Source: Vibrio nigripulchritudo ATCC 27043
GTDB lineage: Bacteria; Pseudomonadota; Gammaproteobacteria; Enterobacterales; Vibrionaceae
Assembly (NCBI RefSeq): GCF_000222685.1
Contig: NZ_AFWJ01000235.1
Span: forward strand, 1 to 40,121
Direction: 5' to 3'
Length of the DNA stretch: 40,121 nt
The position numbers were made by a program, and so were the translations under genes. How positions within the stretch are numbered: the first letter of the stretch is position 1; every line of letters begins with the position of its first letter. Below, piece by piece: positions 28,968-38,095 of the stretch. The notes beneath the pieces are model-generated. The model saw only the letters and a program-made list of their open reading frames with translations, was not told where the DNA came from and did no database searches.

Positions 28968-28974
28968 GTGAGAC

Positions 28975-29592
28975 ATGAAGCCACTAACGCCGCGCCAACA
29001 ACAAGTCTTCGATCTGATTAAAGATAAGATTGATGCATCAGGTATGCCCCCAACTCGTGCTGAAATCGCACGTGAACTGGGGTTTCGTTCTGCAAATGCC
29101 GCTGAAGAACACCTTAAAGCGCTTGCCAGAAAAGAAGCCATCGAGATCATTCCCGGTGCTTCACGAGGCATCCGAATTCTGCTTGAAGATGATCCGGAAG
29201 AAGAAGGTTTGCCTTTGATCGGTCAGGTTGCGGCAGGTGAGCCTATCCTGGCACAAGAGCACGTAGAAACGCATTACCAGGTCGACCCTGCGATGTTTAA
29301 GCCTCAAGCGGATTTCTTACTTCGTGTTAACGGGATGAGTATGAAGGACATCGGCATTATGGATGGCGATTTGCTAGCTGTTCATAAAACTCAAGATGTA
29401 CGCGATGGTCAGGTTGTCGTGGCTCGTGTCGATGAAGACGTAACGGTGAAACGCCTTGAACGTAAAGGATCAACCGTTCTTCTGCACGCCGAGAATGAAG
29501 AGTTTGAACCGATCAAAGTGGATCTGACTGCTCAGCACCTGGCAATAGAAGGAATTGCTGTTGGTGTCATCAGAAATGCAGATTGGATGTAA
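28975..29592 (+). CDS. lexA: SOS repressor LexA
   Basis: 205 residues. The N-terminal winged helix ([17 protein letters not shown], then [20 protein letters not shown]) binds SOS boxes. The C-terminal S24 protease domain has the Ala87-Gly88 self-cleavage site in GQVAAGEP, the nucleophile Ser122 in [10 protein letters not shown] and the general base Lys159. RecA filaments trigger self-cleavage and so induce DNA-repair genes. Two SOS boxes directly upstream show autoregulation. The downstream Fur-boxed gene and dinF may receive some read-through. Confidence 0.98.
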   Translation: MKPLTPRQQQVFDLIKDKIDASGMPPTRAEIARELGFRSANAAEEHLKALARKEAIEIIPGASRGIRILLEDDPEEEGLPLIGQVAAGEPILAQEHVETHYQVDPAMFKPQADFLLRVNGMSMKDIGIMDGDLLAVHKTQDVRDGQVVVARVDEDVTVKRLERKGSTVLLHAENEEFEPIKVDLTAQHLAIEGIAVGVIRNADWM

Positions 29593-29607
29593 TTAAATTT
29601 TGCATTA

Positions 29608-29626
29608 TTAAATGATAGTCATTATC
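29608..29626 (+). promoter_or_regulatory. Fur box upstream of the methyltransferase gene
   Basis: The 19-nt site contains AATGATAGTCATTATC and matches 15 of 19 positions of the Fur consensus (GATAATGATAATCATTATC). It lies 16 nt behind the lexA stop and 30 nt before the next gene's start, a place where bound Fur with Fe(II) would block initiation. Confidence 0.75.
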
Positions 29627-29655
29627 ATCTAGCTATTATTGTAGGGAAGATGATA

Positions 29656-30471
29656 ATGACTCAGCCACACTTCAAGCGACCTAAATCGCACTATCGCATA
29701 CCAGCGAATCTGCTTCAGCCAATGTGGCTGCGAAGCAGAGAGAGCTTAGTTGACGATGGTTTGGTTTATGATCCTATTGCTGCCAGTGCATGTCAGCGAT
29801 GTGAGCTTGCGCCTGAATGCTTGGCTGGCGATGTCGATCAGAAGCAGTTACTAAACGCAACACTCACACAGCTGTGTGATGAACGAGTAAAAAACTTCTT
29901 AATCGACAACCCAGAAGCGTGGGTGCTGAATGTAGGTGCTGGCTTGGATACACGCTTTTATCGTTTAGACAACGGTCGATGCCACTGGCTTGAGCTGGAC
30001 ATCAGTGAAAACCTGTTATGGCGTCAAAAACTCTTTCACCCTAGCGAACGTTATCAACTGAGATGCGGCAGTGTTGTTGATACCAATTGGTTAGGCGATT
30101 TACCTGTCCCCGATTCCTCTCCTGTATTGATTGTTTGTGAGCACGCTTTGCTTGATTGCGAAGAAGAGCAAGTCGCTAAGTTTATTCAAACCTTAGGTCG
30201 ACGTTTTATACATGCTCAAGCGTGTATTGTTGTGGCGGGTGATCTTGCCAACTCACATTGGGGGAAAAAGCTGGGCGGTGGTGGTTACAAGCACGCCATA
30301 AAGCAGCCTAAGGAAAAACTCCTGAGTTGGCTCCCCTGGTATCAATGGGCAACCGTTCATTCTCCAATGGATAAAAACTGTAGCCGCTGGAAACGCTGGC
30401 AGCGTTTGTTGTCAAAAATGTCCTTCTTCAAACACCGAATGACACCAGTTTTACTCCACATGCGATGGTGA
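29656..30471 (+). CDS. Leucine carboxyl methyltransferase-like SAM-dependent methyltransferase, predicted Fur-regulated
   Basis: 271 residues. The SAM-binding motif VLNVGAGLDTRFYRLD (about 90-105) followed by WLELD is that of the LCM/TcmP class of O-methyltransferases. The N-terminal segment has a Cys group, Cys46-x2-Cys49-x5-Cys55 in ACQRCELAPECL, with Cys74 nearby; such spacing could bind a metal. I use the second ATG (29656), which has AGGGAAG at 6-nt spacing; the first, at 29650, directly abuts it. A Fur box upstream implies expression in low iron. It sits between lexA and dinF, which are adjacent in E. coli. The substrate cannot be told from sequence; a siderophore or other small acid is a guess. 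Confidence 0.78.
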   Translation: MTQPHFKRPKSHYRIPANLLQPMWLRSRESLVDDGLVYDPIAASACQRCELAPECLAGDVDQKQLLNATLTQLCDERVKNFLIDNPEAWVLNVGAGLDTRFYRLDNGRCHWLELDISENLLWRQKLFHPSERYQLRCGSVVDTNWLGDLPVPDSSPVLIVCEHALLDCEEEQVAKFIQTLGRRFIHAQACIVVAGDLANSHWGKKLGGGGYKHAIKQPKEKLLSWLPWYQWATVHSPMDKNCSRWKRWQRLLSKMSFFKHRMTPVLLHMRW

Positions 30472-30526
30472 TTGATTAATCAACCACTAACCGCTAACCT
30501 CGTCGGCATAAACGATGAGGTCATCT

Positions 30527-31870
30527 GTGTTTAAATCCCAACTTTCATTCTTATCCAACTGGTCACTGCACAAACAAGTGCTCTGGCTTGCTATTCCAAT
30601 GGTGCTCTCCAACATCACTATCCCGCTGTTAGGGCTGGTGGATGCGGCGGTGATCGGTCACCTCGAGCATGCTTGGTATTTAGGAGGCGTCGCACTAGGT
30701 AGCACGATGATCAGTGTTGCTTTCTGGTTGCTTGGCTTTTTGCGAATGGCGACAACCGGGTTAACCGCTCAGGCTAGCGGGGCGAAAAACGGGGAAGAGC
30801 TATGCCGAGTGCTGATGCAGGGGCTGACCATGGCAGGGCTGTTTGCATTTGGCTTTTTGCTTTTGCATCCGTGGATTTCTGATTGGGTATTTACTTTCAG
30901 TGATGCCAGCGAACAGGTGAAGCACTATGGTCAGCAGTATTTTGCAATCCGTGCTTGGAGTGCACCTGCTGCGTTGGCTAACTTCGTTATCCTAGGCTGG
31001 CTTTTGGGAACGCAAAATGCCAAGGCACCAATGTGGATAGTGATCGTTTCCAACCTGACCAATATCATTCTGGATGTGATATTTGTGATTGGTTTAGGCT
31101 GGAAAGTCGAGGGGGCGGCATTGGCCTCTGTATTAGCCGATTACTCTGGTATGACGCTGGGGTTGTTTTTTGTTTTCAAAACCTGGTCTCACCTTACATT
31201 GCCATCCCCCTTGTCTCAGCTTCCATTCTTAAAGCATGGGATGGGCAAATTTGTCCGCCTAAATCGCGATATATTTCTGCGATCTTTATGTTTGCAAGCC
31301 ACATTCAGCTTTATGACCTTCCAAGGGGCAAGCTTTGGCGATGATGTAGTCGCAGCTAATGCCGTTCTGATGAGTTTTCTTATGATGATTTCCTATGGCA
31401 TGGACGGTTTTGCGTATGCGATGGAAGCCATGGTCGGTAAGGCAATTGGTGCAAAAGACGAAAGACAGCTCAAACAATCCTTGGTAGGGACATTTTTCTG
31501 GAGCCTGATCATCTGTATCGGTCTAACGTTTGCTTTTGCGTTGGCGGGATCAGGGTTGATCAGTCTGATCACCGATATTCCTATTGTTCGGCAGCACGCT
31601 AATATTTATCTGCCCTGGCTGATAGCCATGCCATTGGTCTCCATGTGGTGCTTTCTACTCGACGGCATATTTATTGGTGCTACGAAAGGAAAAGAGATGC
31701 GCAACAGTATGTTTGTCGCAACGTGCAGTTTTTTCCTGGTGTTCTACGCTTTTGCTGGTTTTGGAAATCACGCGCTCTGGATGGCCATGTTGAGCTTTAT
31801 GGGGATGCGTGGACTGGGGCTCGCTGTCGTTTTCGCGTGGCAGTGGCGCCGAAATGCATTCCTTGCCTAA
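30527..31870 (+). CDS. dinF: MATE family efflux transporter DinF
   Basis: 447 residues from a GTG start with GAGG 6 nt upstream; an in-frame ATG at 30515 lacks a ribosome site. About twelve membrane segments. LAIPMVLSNITIPLLGLVDA and AVIGHLEHAWYLGGVALGS are typical of DinF-type MATE proteins, which export cationic compounds using Na+ or H+ gradients. In E. coli dinF is the SOS-controlled second gene of the lexA operon; here it comes after an inserted methyltransferase and I see no SOS box of its own in the 55 nt before it. Confidence 0.9.
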   Translation: MFKSQLSFLSNWSLHKQVLWLAIPMVLSNITIPLLGLVDAAVIGHLEHAWYLGGVALGSTMISVAFWLLGFLRMATTGLTAQASGAKNGEELCRVLMQGLTMAGLFAFGFLLLHPWISDWVFTFSDASEQVKHYGQQYFAIRAWSAPAALANFVILGWLLGTQNAKAPMWIVIVSNLTNIILDVIFVIGLGWKVEGAALASVLADYSGMTLGLFFVFKTWSHLTLPSPLSQLPFLKHGMGKFVRLNRDIFLRSLCLQATFSFMTFQGASFGDDVVAANAVLMSFLMMISYGMDGFAYAMEAMVGKAIGAKDERQLKQSLVGTFFWSLIICIGLTFAFALAGSGLISLITDIPIVRQHANIYLPWLIAMPLVSMWCFLLDGIFIGATKGKEMRNSMFVATCSFFLVFYAFAGFGNHALWMAMLSFMGMRGLGLAVVFAWQWRRNAFLA

Positions 31871-31898
31871 AAGAAAGGGTCAGCATGTGCTGACCCTT
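31871..31898 (-). terminator. Terminator of sthA, near the dinF end
   Basis: An 11-bp perfect stem, AAGGGTCAGCA with TGCTGACCCTT around TG (31875-31898). On the minus strand it runs into TTTCTTTT, so it best serves sthA. The plus-strand side has no T-run, though it may still slow transcription leaving dinF. Confidence 0.75.
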
Positions 31899-31914
31899 AC
31901 CGATTTAAATCCGA

Positions 31915-33312
31915 TTAAAACAAGCGGTTAAGACCATTCAATGCGGCCACACGATACGCTTCCGCCATCGTTGGGTAGTTAAAGGTCGTATTCACGAAGT
32001 ATTCAATCGTATTGGCTTCACCTTTCTGTTCCATGATGGCTTGCCCGATGTGAATGATTTCTGCAGCGCGCTCTCCAAAGCAGTGGATACCAAGGATTTC
32101 TTTGGTTTCGCGGTGGAAGAGAATCTTCAGTGAGCCAATGTCCTTGCCTGCTATCTGTGCGCGAGCCAGGTGCTTGAAGGAGGAACGTCCCACTTCGTAA
32201 GGTATTTTTGCCGCCGTCAGCTCTTGCTCTGTTTTTCCTACAGAACTGATTTCCGGAATGGTGTAAATACCTGTTGGGATGTCTTCAATCAGGTGGTTGT
32301 CGGCTTGCCCTTTGGTAATGGCTTGTGCAACAAATCGTCCCTGGTCATAAGCCGCACTGGCAAGGCTTGGGTAACCGATAACATCGCCAACGGCATAGAT
32401 ATTCTCTACCGAAGTCTGGTAATTGGAGTTAACGGCAAGTTGACCACGTGAGTCGGGCTTCAGACCAACAGCTTCGAGGTTCAGTTTATCTGTGTTACCC
32501 GTTCGACCATTCGCATAAAGCAAGCAGTCAGCACGCATCTTTTTACCGGACTCAAGGTGAATGATCACTCCCTCATCTGTACCTTCAATTCGCTCATAAG
32601 TTTCATCATTGCGAATAATGACGCCACTGTTCCAGAAGTGATAAGAAAGGGCATCGGAGGTTTCATTATCCAGAAAAGAAAGTAAGCGATCTCGAGTGTT
32701 GATTAGGTCTGTTTTTACGCCTAACCCGCGGAATATAGACGCATACTCACAACCTATGACGCCAGCGCCATAGATGATGATATGACGAGGGTCGTGCTCC
32801 AGTGACAATATCGAATCGCTGTCATAGATACGATCGTGACCAAAGTCGACATCTGCCGGACGGTATGGTCTAGAGCCCGTGGCAATTACGAATTTGTCTG
32901 CGGTGTAGTGCTCGACGGTGCCATCCGGTTGGGTGACAGCGACGGTGTTGCCGTCTGTAAATGTCGCTTCGCCGAAAATAAGGGAACATTCGTTACGGTC
33001 GTAAAAGCCTTGTCTCAAACGAGTTTGCTTGTCGATAACGGTTTTTGCATGCCCTAAGATATTGGAAAATGTAGAGTGTAGGCTGGAATTATTGTGGCAA
33101 AAGAGAGGGTTACTGTTGAATTCGATTATACGGCTTACCGCATGTCTCAAAGCTTTGGATGGGATGGTACCCCAATGAGTACAACCGCCGCCAACACTGC
33201 TCTCTCGCTCAATGATTGCAACATTTAACCCCGCCTTTGTTAAGCCCATTGCTGCCCCTTCACCACCAGGACCGCTGCCTATTACTATTGCATCAAAGTG
33301 CGTTGAGGTCAT
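31915..33312 (-). CDS. sthA: Soluble pyridine nucleotide transhydrogenase
   Basis: 465 residues, cytoplasmic FAD enzyme that moves reducing equivalents from NADPH to NAD+. FAD-binding Rossmann motif [22 protein letters not shown]-binding [21 protein letters not shown]-terminal dimerisation domain with [18 protein letters not shown]. It belongs to the disulphide oxidoreductase family but has [10 protein letters not shown] with only one Cys at the redox site, as SthA does. I start at the ATG at 33312, preceded by AAGGC; ten extra codons upstream have no ribosome site. It diverges from fabR, the same arrangement as in E. coli. Confidence 0.96.
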   Translation of the reverse strand: MTSTHFDAIVIGSGPGGEGAAMGLTKAGLNVAIIERESSVGGGCTHWGTIPSKALRHAVSRIIEFNSNPLFCHNNSSLHSTFSNILGHAKTVIDKQTRLRQGFYDRNECSLIFGEATFTDGNTVAVTQPDGTVEHYTADKFVIATGSRPYRPADVDFGHDRIYDSDSILSLEHDPRHIIIYGAGVIGCEYASIFRGLGVKTDLINTRDRLLSFLDNETSDALSYHFWNSGVIIRNDETYERIEGTDEGVIIHLESGKKMRADCLLYANGRTGNTDKLNLEAVGLKPDSRGQLAVNSNYQTSVENIYAVGDVIGYPSLASAAYDQGRFVAQAITKGQADNHLIEDIPTGIYTIPEISSVGKTEQELTAAKIPYEVGRSSFKHLARAQIAGKDIGSLKILFHRETKEILGIHCFGERAAEIIHIGQAIMEQKGEANTIEYFVNTTFNYPTMAEAYRVAALNGLNRLF

Positions 33313-33583
33313 ATATTTGCCTTTTGTTATGAATGTTAACATTGCTATAGCGATATTTTAACGCTTTCATTTTACAGGTAAATGCTCTGACCAATAGACA
33401 GTGGAGAGGATCACGTTGTGTTTCACTCTGAAACTGTGAACTGATTAGTAACTTCGAGTAGCGAGCAAGCAATTCACTTAAAAATCCGTAAAGTAACAAC
33501 CTTTGTCTCATAGACTATGCTGGCATTCGAGGTATAGTAAGGCTTGCCTTTTCGGTCAGTGTCTTTATTAAGCGTAGTTAAGA

Positions 33584-34237
33584 ATGACAAACGAGAAAAA
33601 TAAAAAGAGCATGGGTGTCCGTGCTCAACAAAAAGAGAAAACCCGGCGCTCATTGATAGATGCGGCTTTTAGCCAGTTGAGTGCCGATCGCAGTTTTTCT
33701 AATCTAAGCTTACGTGAAGTGGCGAGAGAGGCGGGCATTGCACCAACGTCTTTTTATCGTCATTTTAAAGATATGGATGAACTGGGTTTAACCATGGTTG
33801 ATGAAGGTGGATTGCTGCTTCGTCAATTGATGCGTCAGGCAAGACAGCGCATTGCCAAAGAAGGCAGTGTGATTAAAACCTCGGTCGATACTTTTATGGA
33901 ATTTATCGAGAGCAGCCCAAACGTATTCCGTTTGTTGTTGCGTGAACGCTCTGGCACGTCATCTGAATTTCGTGCAGCCGTTGCCAGAGAAATCCAGCAT
34001 TTTGTTGCTGAGCTGACGGAATATCTGGTGGGTAATGGTGTCACAAGAGAAGAAGCCTTTACTCAGGCAGAGGCGTCGGTAACCTTAGTATTCAGTTCTG
34101 GAGCAGAAGCTTTGGATCTGGAAGGGGATGAACGCGATGAGTTGGCCAATCGTCTGATTACCCAGCTCCGCATGATTGCAAAAGGTGCCCATGTGTACCG
34201 TAAAGAACGTGAACTAAAAAAGAATAAGGCAGGATAA
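33584..34237 (+). CDS. fabR: TetR-type regulator of unsaturated fatty acid synthesis FabR
   Basis: 217 residues. TetR helix-turn-helix: [20 protein letters not shown], followed by an all-helical ligand domain. FabR senses the ratio of unsaturated to saturated acyl thioesters and represses fabB and, with FadR, fabA. The N-terminus [20 protein letters not shown] fits FabR. Position sthA < > fabR-yijD is conserved. TATAGT at 33533-33538 is a possible -10 box. It is 4 nt upstream of yijD and probably cotranscribed. I found no full FabR palindrome in the promoter. Confidence 0.93.
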   Translation: MTNEKNKKSMGVRAQQKEKTRRSLIDAAFSQLSADRSFSNLSLREVAREAGIAPTSFYRHFKDMDELGLTMVDEGGLLLRQLMRQARQRIAKEGSVIKTSVDTFMEFIESSPNVFRLLLRERSGTSSEFRAAVAREIQHFVAELTEYLVGNGVTREEAFTQAEASVTLVFSSGAEALDLEGDERDELANRLITQLRMIAKGAHVYRKERELKKNKAG

Positions 34238-34241
34238 AGCA

Positions 34242-34613
34242 ATGTCTACTGAAGCTCCAACGGCCGATAAAGGCTCAGAAAAGAAAACGCTCATTTTGGC
34301 TCTGATTGCTGGTATGTGTGGTAACGCTTTGCTATCAGCTCTAACGGTTAGCGAAGTCGCTTTCTCTATTTTCCCAGTGATCGCACTGGTGCTTGCTGTA
34401 CAAAACCTATACCAAGAATATTTACGTCACCCGGTATCTGAAGACATCCCGCTCGTGGCGCTGGCGTGTTTCTTTGTGGGAGCATTTGGCTATTCAGCTT
34501 TTGTTGGTGCTCAGCACCCCGAAGCTGGTTCCAATTTCTTCTCTATCATGGTGACCTTAATACTCATGGTCTGGGTAGGGAAGAAGCTAGGCTACATCGC
34601 CAAGCCTCAATAA
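34242..34613 (+). CDS. yijD: YijD family inner-membrane protein (DUF1422)
   Basis: 123 residues with four hydrophobic stretches: LILALIAGMCGNALLSAL, FSIFPVIALVLAVQ, LVALACFFVGAFGYSAFVGA and FFSIMVTLILMVWVGKKLG. The conserved position after fabR and the length fit the DUF1422 YijD family, whose function is unknown. No catalytic motif is visible. A strong terminator follows. Confidence 0.9.
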   Translation: MSTEAPTADKGSEKKTLILALIAGMCGNALLSALTVSEVAFSIFPVIALVLAVQNLYQEYLRHPVSEDIPLVALACFFVGAFGYSAFVGAQHPEAGSNFFSIMVTLILMVWVGKKLGYIAKPQ

Positions 34614-34624
34614 ATCGACCAGAT

Positions 34625-34658
34625 ATAAAAAACCGCTCAGCTGAGCGGTTTTTTTTGC
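34625..34658. terminator. Bidirectional terminator between yijD and trmA
   Basis: A perfect palindrome (34631-34650, AACCGCTCAG with CTGAGCGGTT) is flanked by A-runs on the left and eight T on the right, so it can serve both convergent genes. Confidence 0.92.
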
Positions 34659-34659
34659 A

Positions 34660-35769
34660 TTAAGCTTTTCTTTCCAAGAAAACACCCGCTTCCATATGGT
34701 GTGTATATGGGAACTGATCGAACAAGGCAAAGCGAGTGATATTGTGTGTTTCACTCAGGATATCCAGATTCTCTTTAAGCGTATCTGGGTTACAAGAGAT
34801 GTACATAATTCGCTCGTACCCCTGAACCATTTTACAAGTGTCTACGTCCATGCCTGCGCGTGGAGGATCAACAAATATGGTGTTGCAGTTGTAGCTTTTC
34901 AGGTCAACGTTTTGCTGTTTCAAGCGGCGGAACTCTCGCTTACCTTCCATTGCTTCAGTAAACTCTTCGGCAGACATGCGAACGATTTGTACGTTGTCGA
35001 TCTTATTGGCGGCAATATTGTATTGCGCTGATTCAACTGACGGCTTGGCCAGTTCGGTCGCCAGTACTCGCTCAAAATTCTGAGCAAGTGCTAATGAGAA
35101 ATTGCCGTTTCCGCAATACAGTTCCAACAAATCGCCAGTGCTCTCTTGTGTACAGTCGACTGCCCACTCCAGCATCTTCTGTGCAACGATACCATTGGGC
35201 TGAGTAAAGCTATTTTCGACTTGCTGGTAAATGTAGGTATCACCATTCACATTAAGCTTCTCAACGACGTAGTCTTGGTCGAGCACGATTTTCATTTTAC
35301 GGGCGCGTCCAATCAGGTTCAGATTAAACCCTTCATCATTCAGTCGTTGTTTGAGCGCTTTTGCCTCTTCAACCCATGCTTCATCTAACTGACGATGGTA
35401 AAGCAAAGACACCAGAATCTCGCCACTCAAAGTAGAAAGGAAGTCCACTTGGAATAGTTTACGGCGCAAGGTGTCGTTGTGTTTCATTGCATCGACAAGC
35501 AAAGGCATCAAGTCATTGATCAATCGGCTGGCAGCAGGAAATTGGTCGACGCGGTATTTCTCGCGTGTTTCCTGATTAAACATGATGTAGTAAAGCTCTT
35601 CACCTTCGTGCCAGACGCGAAACTCCGCGCGCATTCGATAGTGTTGCTCTGGCGATTCAAACACCTCAAGTTCAGGGGCGTTAAACGGAGCAAACATCTC
35701 AGTCAGGCGCTGAGTCTTTTCTTCCAGTTGCGCTTGGTAGTGCTCTGGGTTTACATCAAGTGTCGCCAT
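34660..35769 (-). CDS. trmA: tRNA (uracil-5-)-methyltransferase TrmA
   Basis: 369 residues. It makes m5U54 (ribothymidine) in the T-loop of tRNAs, and acts on tmRNA in E. coli. SAM-binding motif [29 protein letters not shown]; catalytic nucleophile Cys in [13 protein letters not shown]; the general-base Glu lies near the C-terminus in [11 protein letters not shown]. Length is standard for TrmA and there is no N-terminal TRAM or Fe-S cysteine cluster, which separates it from RlmD and RlmC. It is divergent from the btuB region. Confidence 0.97.
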   Translation of the reverse strand: MATLDVNPEHYQAQLEEKTQRLTEMFAPFNAPELEVFESPEQHYRMRAEFRVWHEGEELYYIMFNQETREKYRVDQFPAASRLINDLMPLLVDAMKHNDTLRRKLFQVDFLSTLSGEILVSLLYHRQLDEAWVEEAKALKQRLNDEGFNLNLIGRARKMKIVLDQDYVVEKLNVNGDTYIYQQVENSFTQPNGIVAQKMLEWAVDCTQESTGDLLELYCGNGNFSLALAQNFERVLATELAKPSVESAQYNIAANKIDNVQIVRMSAEEFTEAMEGKREFRRLKQQNVDLKSYNCNTIFVDPPRAGMDVDTCKMVQGYERIMYISCNPDTLKENLDILSETHNITRFALFDQFPYTHHMEAGVFLERKA

Positions 35770-35946
35770 GAAGTCATGCCTTTTTTGCTAGAAACAGGGA
35801 GCGCAGATTTTATTCAATCCACTTTATTTGTCCAGCACAGAGTTGTAAGTCGTCTGTCGGACCCATTCAGAATGCAGCTATTGGCTCTCTTGTGGTGGAA
35901 AAGTGTCCTAGTGATGAACTGCATAATAGCTTAGATGAAATACGTC

Positions 35947-35975
35947 TAGACTTCTATTTGAAAGCAAACTAGTAT
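35947..35975 (+). promoter_or_regulatory. Candidate btuB promoter
   Basis: TAGACT (35947-35952), a 17-nt spacer, and TAGTAT (35970-35975), about 10 nt before the start of the riboswitch fold. Each box matches 4 of 6 positions, so support is modest; placement is what makes it plausible. Confidence 0.3.
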
Positions 35976-35984
35976 CCTCGACCA

Positions 35985-36210
35985 TGCTGGTGGTTGATAT
36001 TTCAACTGAAAAGGGAATCTGGTGAAAATCCAGAACTGACGCGCAGCGGTAACAGAGAACGAACGCTCCGGAGAAATCCAAACACTGTTTTTCACCTAAA
36101 AACGGGAAGTGGAGTGCTAGGTACCCAATTGGGGTGTGCTCTTGAGTCCGAATACCTGCCAGCAGTAAGAACCAAGTGGATAAGCAGTGTGTATAAACAT
36201 GAAGCTTGGT
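35985..36210 (+). promoter_or_regulatory. Cobalamin riboswitch controlling btuB
   Basis: The core is plain: AAAGGGAATCTGGTGAAAAT and CCAG (36009 onwards), then ACTGACGCGCAGCGGTAA, and the 3' B12 box AGTCCGAATACCTGCCA (36145-36161). The aptamer runs from about 35985 to 36175. Behind it ACCAAG (36171-36176) can pair with CTTGGT (36205-36210), a likely part of the switch. There is no T-run, so control is probably translational, at the ribosome site at 36233-36237. Binding of adenosylcobalamin should turn btuB off. Confidence 0.93.
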
Positions 36211-36243
36211 CTTAGAAGGATTCTCGCGATTTAGGAAATGACA

Positions 36244-38061
36244 ATGAAAAAAACTCTTCTAGCGACCACAGTAGCGTCGCTGCTTACTCACGCCTCCATT
36301 TCTGTCGCTCAAGAAGCAGCAGAAACCGAAACTCTTGTTGTGACGGCCAACCGATTTGAGCAACCAGTGGATAGCGTACTTGCATCTGTAAGTGTATTGA
36401 CTCGTGAAGACATAGAAGCACTTCAGGCTCAAAGTATATTTGATGTGATTAAAACCTTGCCAGGTGTTGAATATTACACACAGGGAACGAAAGCGAATAC
36501 TGCAGGTATATACATTCGCGGTACATCAACACGTCATGCCTTAGTGATTGTTGATGATGTTCGAATCAACTCAGTGACATCGGGTGGGGCGGCAATAGGT
36601 TTAATCCCTACTTTTGCGATCGAGAAGATTGAAGTTATTCGTGGTCCTCGTGCTGCTGTATACGGTTCTGATGCTATTGGTGGTGTAATTAAAATTACTA
36701 CAATTCCAGCGTCAGGTTCTGTGCATCAGGCGAAAGCGGGCTTTGGTACTAACAACTTTTCTGAAGCTGGCTGGCGATCTGCAGGTGAGATTTCAGAGAA
36801 GACGTCTGGAAACTTCCTGATCAATGGAGAAAAGAGCGACGGATTTAAAGTTAATGAGTCTGCTGGCGACAATGATGTTCATGGATACGACTCAAAAACA
36901 TTTATTGGTTCTCTAAACCACAAATTCAATGATGCCTGGAATGCAACCTTCACAGGGTACTCTCAAGAAAGCCTGAGCGAGTACGATAGCTCTGGTACAA
37001 AAAAAGAATCCGAGAAAAATGAATACGCTCTTGCCGGAGTATTGAACTTTAATGAAGATGATTTTTCCTCTTCTTTACAGTTTGATTTATCCAGTAATAA
37101 AGGTGCGGACGGAAATGCTGATAATAATGCCACTGGTCGTTCGGTACTGGAAACAAAGCGCAAGAGTGCTGCATGGGTGAATACTTACACAGGTATTGAA
37201 AATACTATTCTTAACGCTGGTGTAGATTATTCACAAGAACAAGCTAATCGCGGCGGTACAAACTCGTCTGACTACGAAGAAACAGAAAAATCTAATTTAG
37301 CCTTCTTTGTTACTGGCTTTAAACAAATCGATTCCTTGTCTTTAGAAGCAAGTCTACGCCAAGATAAGGATAGTGTTTTTGGTACGCATACCACTTGGAA
37401 TCTGGCAGGTGGCTATGCAATCAATGAAGAACTTGAAGTGTTAGCAAGCTACGGTTCAGCGTTTAAAGCACCGACATTTAATGATCTTTACTGGCCTGGA
37501 GCAGGAAACGATAAGCTAAAACCTGAGACATCTAAGTCTTCTGAAATTGGTGTTCGCGGTTATCATGAAGCATTATCATGGACGTTGACAGCGTATCACT
37601 CTGAAATCAAAGACATGATTGCATGGGCTCCACAACCTTCTGGTGCGTGGGTTCCTTCCAATGTCGATAACGCAAAAATCAAAGGTCTTGAGCTAGAGTT
37701 GAACTTCAGTACTGGGCCAATTTCTCACCGTTTAGTTGGTGACTGGAAAGATCCAAAAAATACAAAGGATGACAGTCAGCTTATTCGTCGTGCCAAAGAA
37801 AATTACAAATGGGTAGCAACGTACCGATATGAAAGGCTAAATACGTCTCTTGCTGCTAATCATGTAGGTAAGAGATACGATTCTGGAGACGCTAAACTGG
37901 ATGCCTACACCACAGCTGATCTGGGGATGACATTCAATATTTCTGAAGATTTAGCTGCAGGTCTTCGAGTTGATAACTTATTTGACTCTAAATACGAAAC
38001 GGCAAAAGGCTATCCAGCACCGGAGCGTGCATTTTACATAAACGCATCCTACAAGTTCTAA
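36244..38061 (+). CDS. btuB: Vitamin B12 TonB-dependent outer-membrane receptor BtuB
   Basis: 605 residues from the ATG at 36244 (AGGAA at 6-nt spacing); an ATG two codons earlier directly abuts the ribosome site. The signal peptide MKKTLLATTVASLLTHASIS ends near SVAQ. The TonB box is ETLVVTANRF, then a plug domain with GIYIRGTSTRHALVIVDDVR and VIRGPRAAVYGSDAIGGVIK, and a 22-strand barrel ending in FYINASYKF with the terminal Phe used by the Bam machinery. Length matches BtuB. The cobalamin riboswitch upstream confirms B12 as ligand. A terminator follows at once. Confidence 0.96.
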   Translation: MKKTLLATTVASLLTHASISVAQEAAETETLVVTANRFEQPVDSVLASVSVLTREDIEALQAQSIFDVIKTLPGVEYYTQGTKANTAGIYIRGTSTRHALVIVDDVRINSVTSGGAAIGLIPTFAIEKIEVIRGPRAAVYGSDAIGGVIKITTIPASGSVHQAKAGFGTNNFSEAGWRSAGEISEKTSGNFLINGEKSDGFKVNESAGDNDVHGYDSKTFIGSLNHKFNDAWNATFTGYSQESLSEYDSSGTKKESEKNEYALAGVLNFNEDDFSSSLQFDLSSNKGADGNADNNATGRSVLETKRKSAAWVNTYTGIENTILNAGVDYSQEQANRGGTNSSDYEETEKSNLAFFVTGFKQIDSLSLEASLRQDKDSVFGTHTTWNLAGGYAINEELEVLASYGSAFKAPTFNDLYWPGAGNDKLKPETSKSSEIGVRGYHEALSWTLTAYHSEIKDMIAWAPQPSGAWVPSNVDNAKIKGLELELNFSTGPISHRLVGDWKDPKNTKDDSQLIRRAKENYKWVATYRYERLNTSLAANHVGKRYDSGDAKLDAYTTADLGMTFNISEDLAAGLRVDNLFDSKYETAKGYPAPERAFYINASYKF

Positions 38062-38065
38062 ATAC

Positions 38066-38088
38066 AAGCCGCCTTCGGGCGGCTTTTT
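38066..38088 (+). terminator. Rho-independent terminator after btuB
   Basis: An 8-bp stem, AAGCCGCC with GGCGGCTT, closed by a stable TTCG tetraloop and followed by five T. It ends 7 nt before the start codon of the next gene. Confidence 0.9.
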
Positions 38089-38095
38089 AATACCT

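Larger units (their letters stand above)
28646..28974. other. Intergenic region between plsB and lexA
   Basis: A 329-nt divergent promoter region. The right end carries the lexA promoter and two SOS boxes. On the left, minus strand, AGGAGG (28700-28705) is followed by a two-codon mini-ORF, ATG TTT TAA (28689-28697), in the plsB leader. No other gene is supported; a plus-strand ORF entering from plsB has no start signal. Confidence 0.6.
35770..36243 (+). other. Leader region between trmA and btuB
   Basis: 474 nt without a protein gene. The left 200 nt should hold the divergent trmA and btuB promoters; the right half is the cobalamin riboswitch and its expression platform. A 73-codon ORF at 35994-36215 runs through the riboswitch and is rejected. 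Confidence 0.7.

Noticed and set aside
35994-36215. 73-codon ORF before btuB
   Set aside because: It coincides with the cobalamin riboswitch, whose conserved elements explain the sequence.
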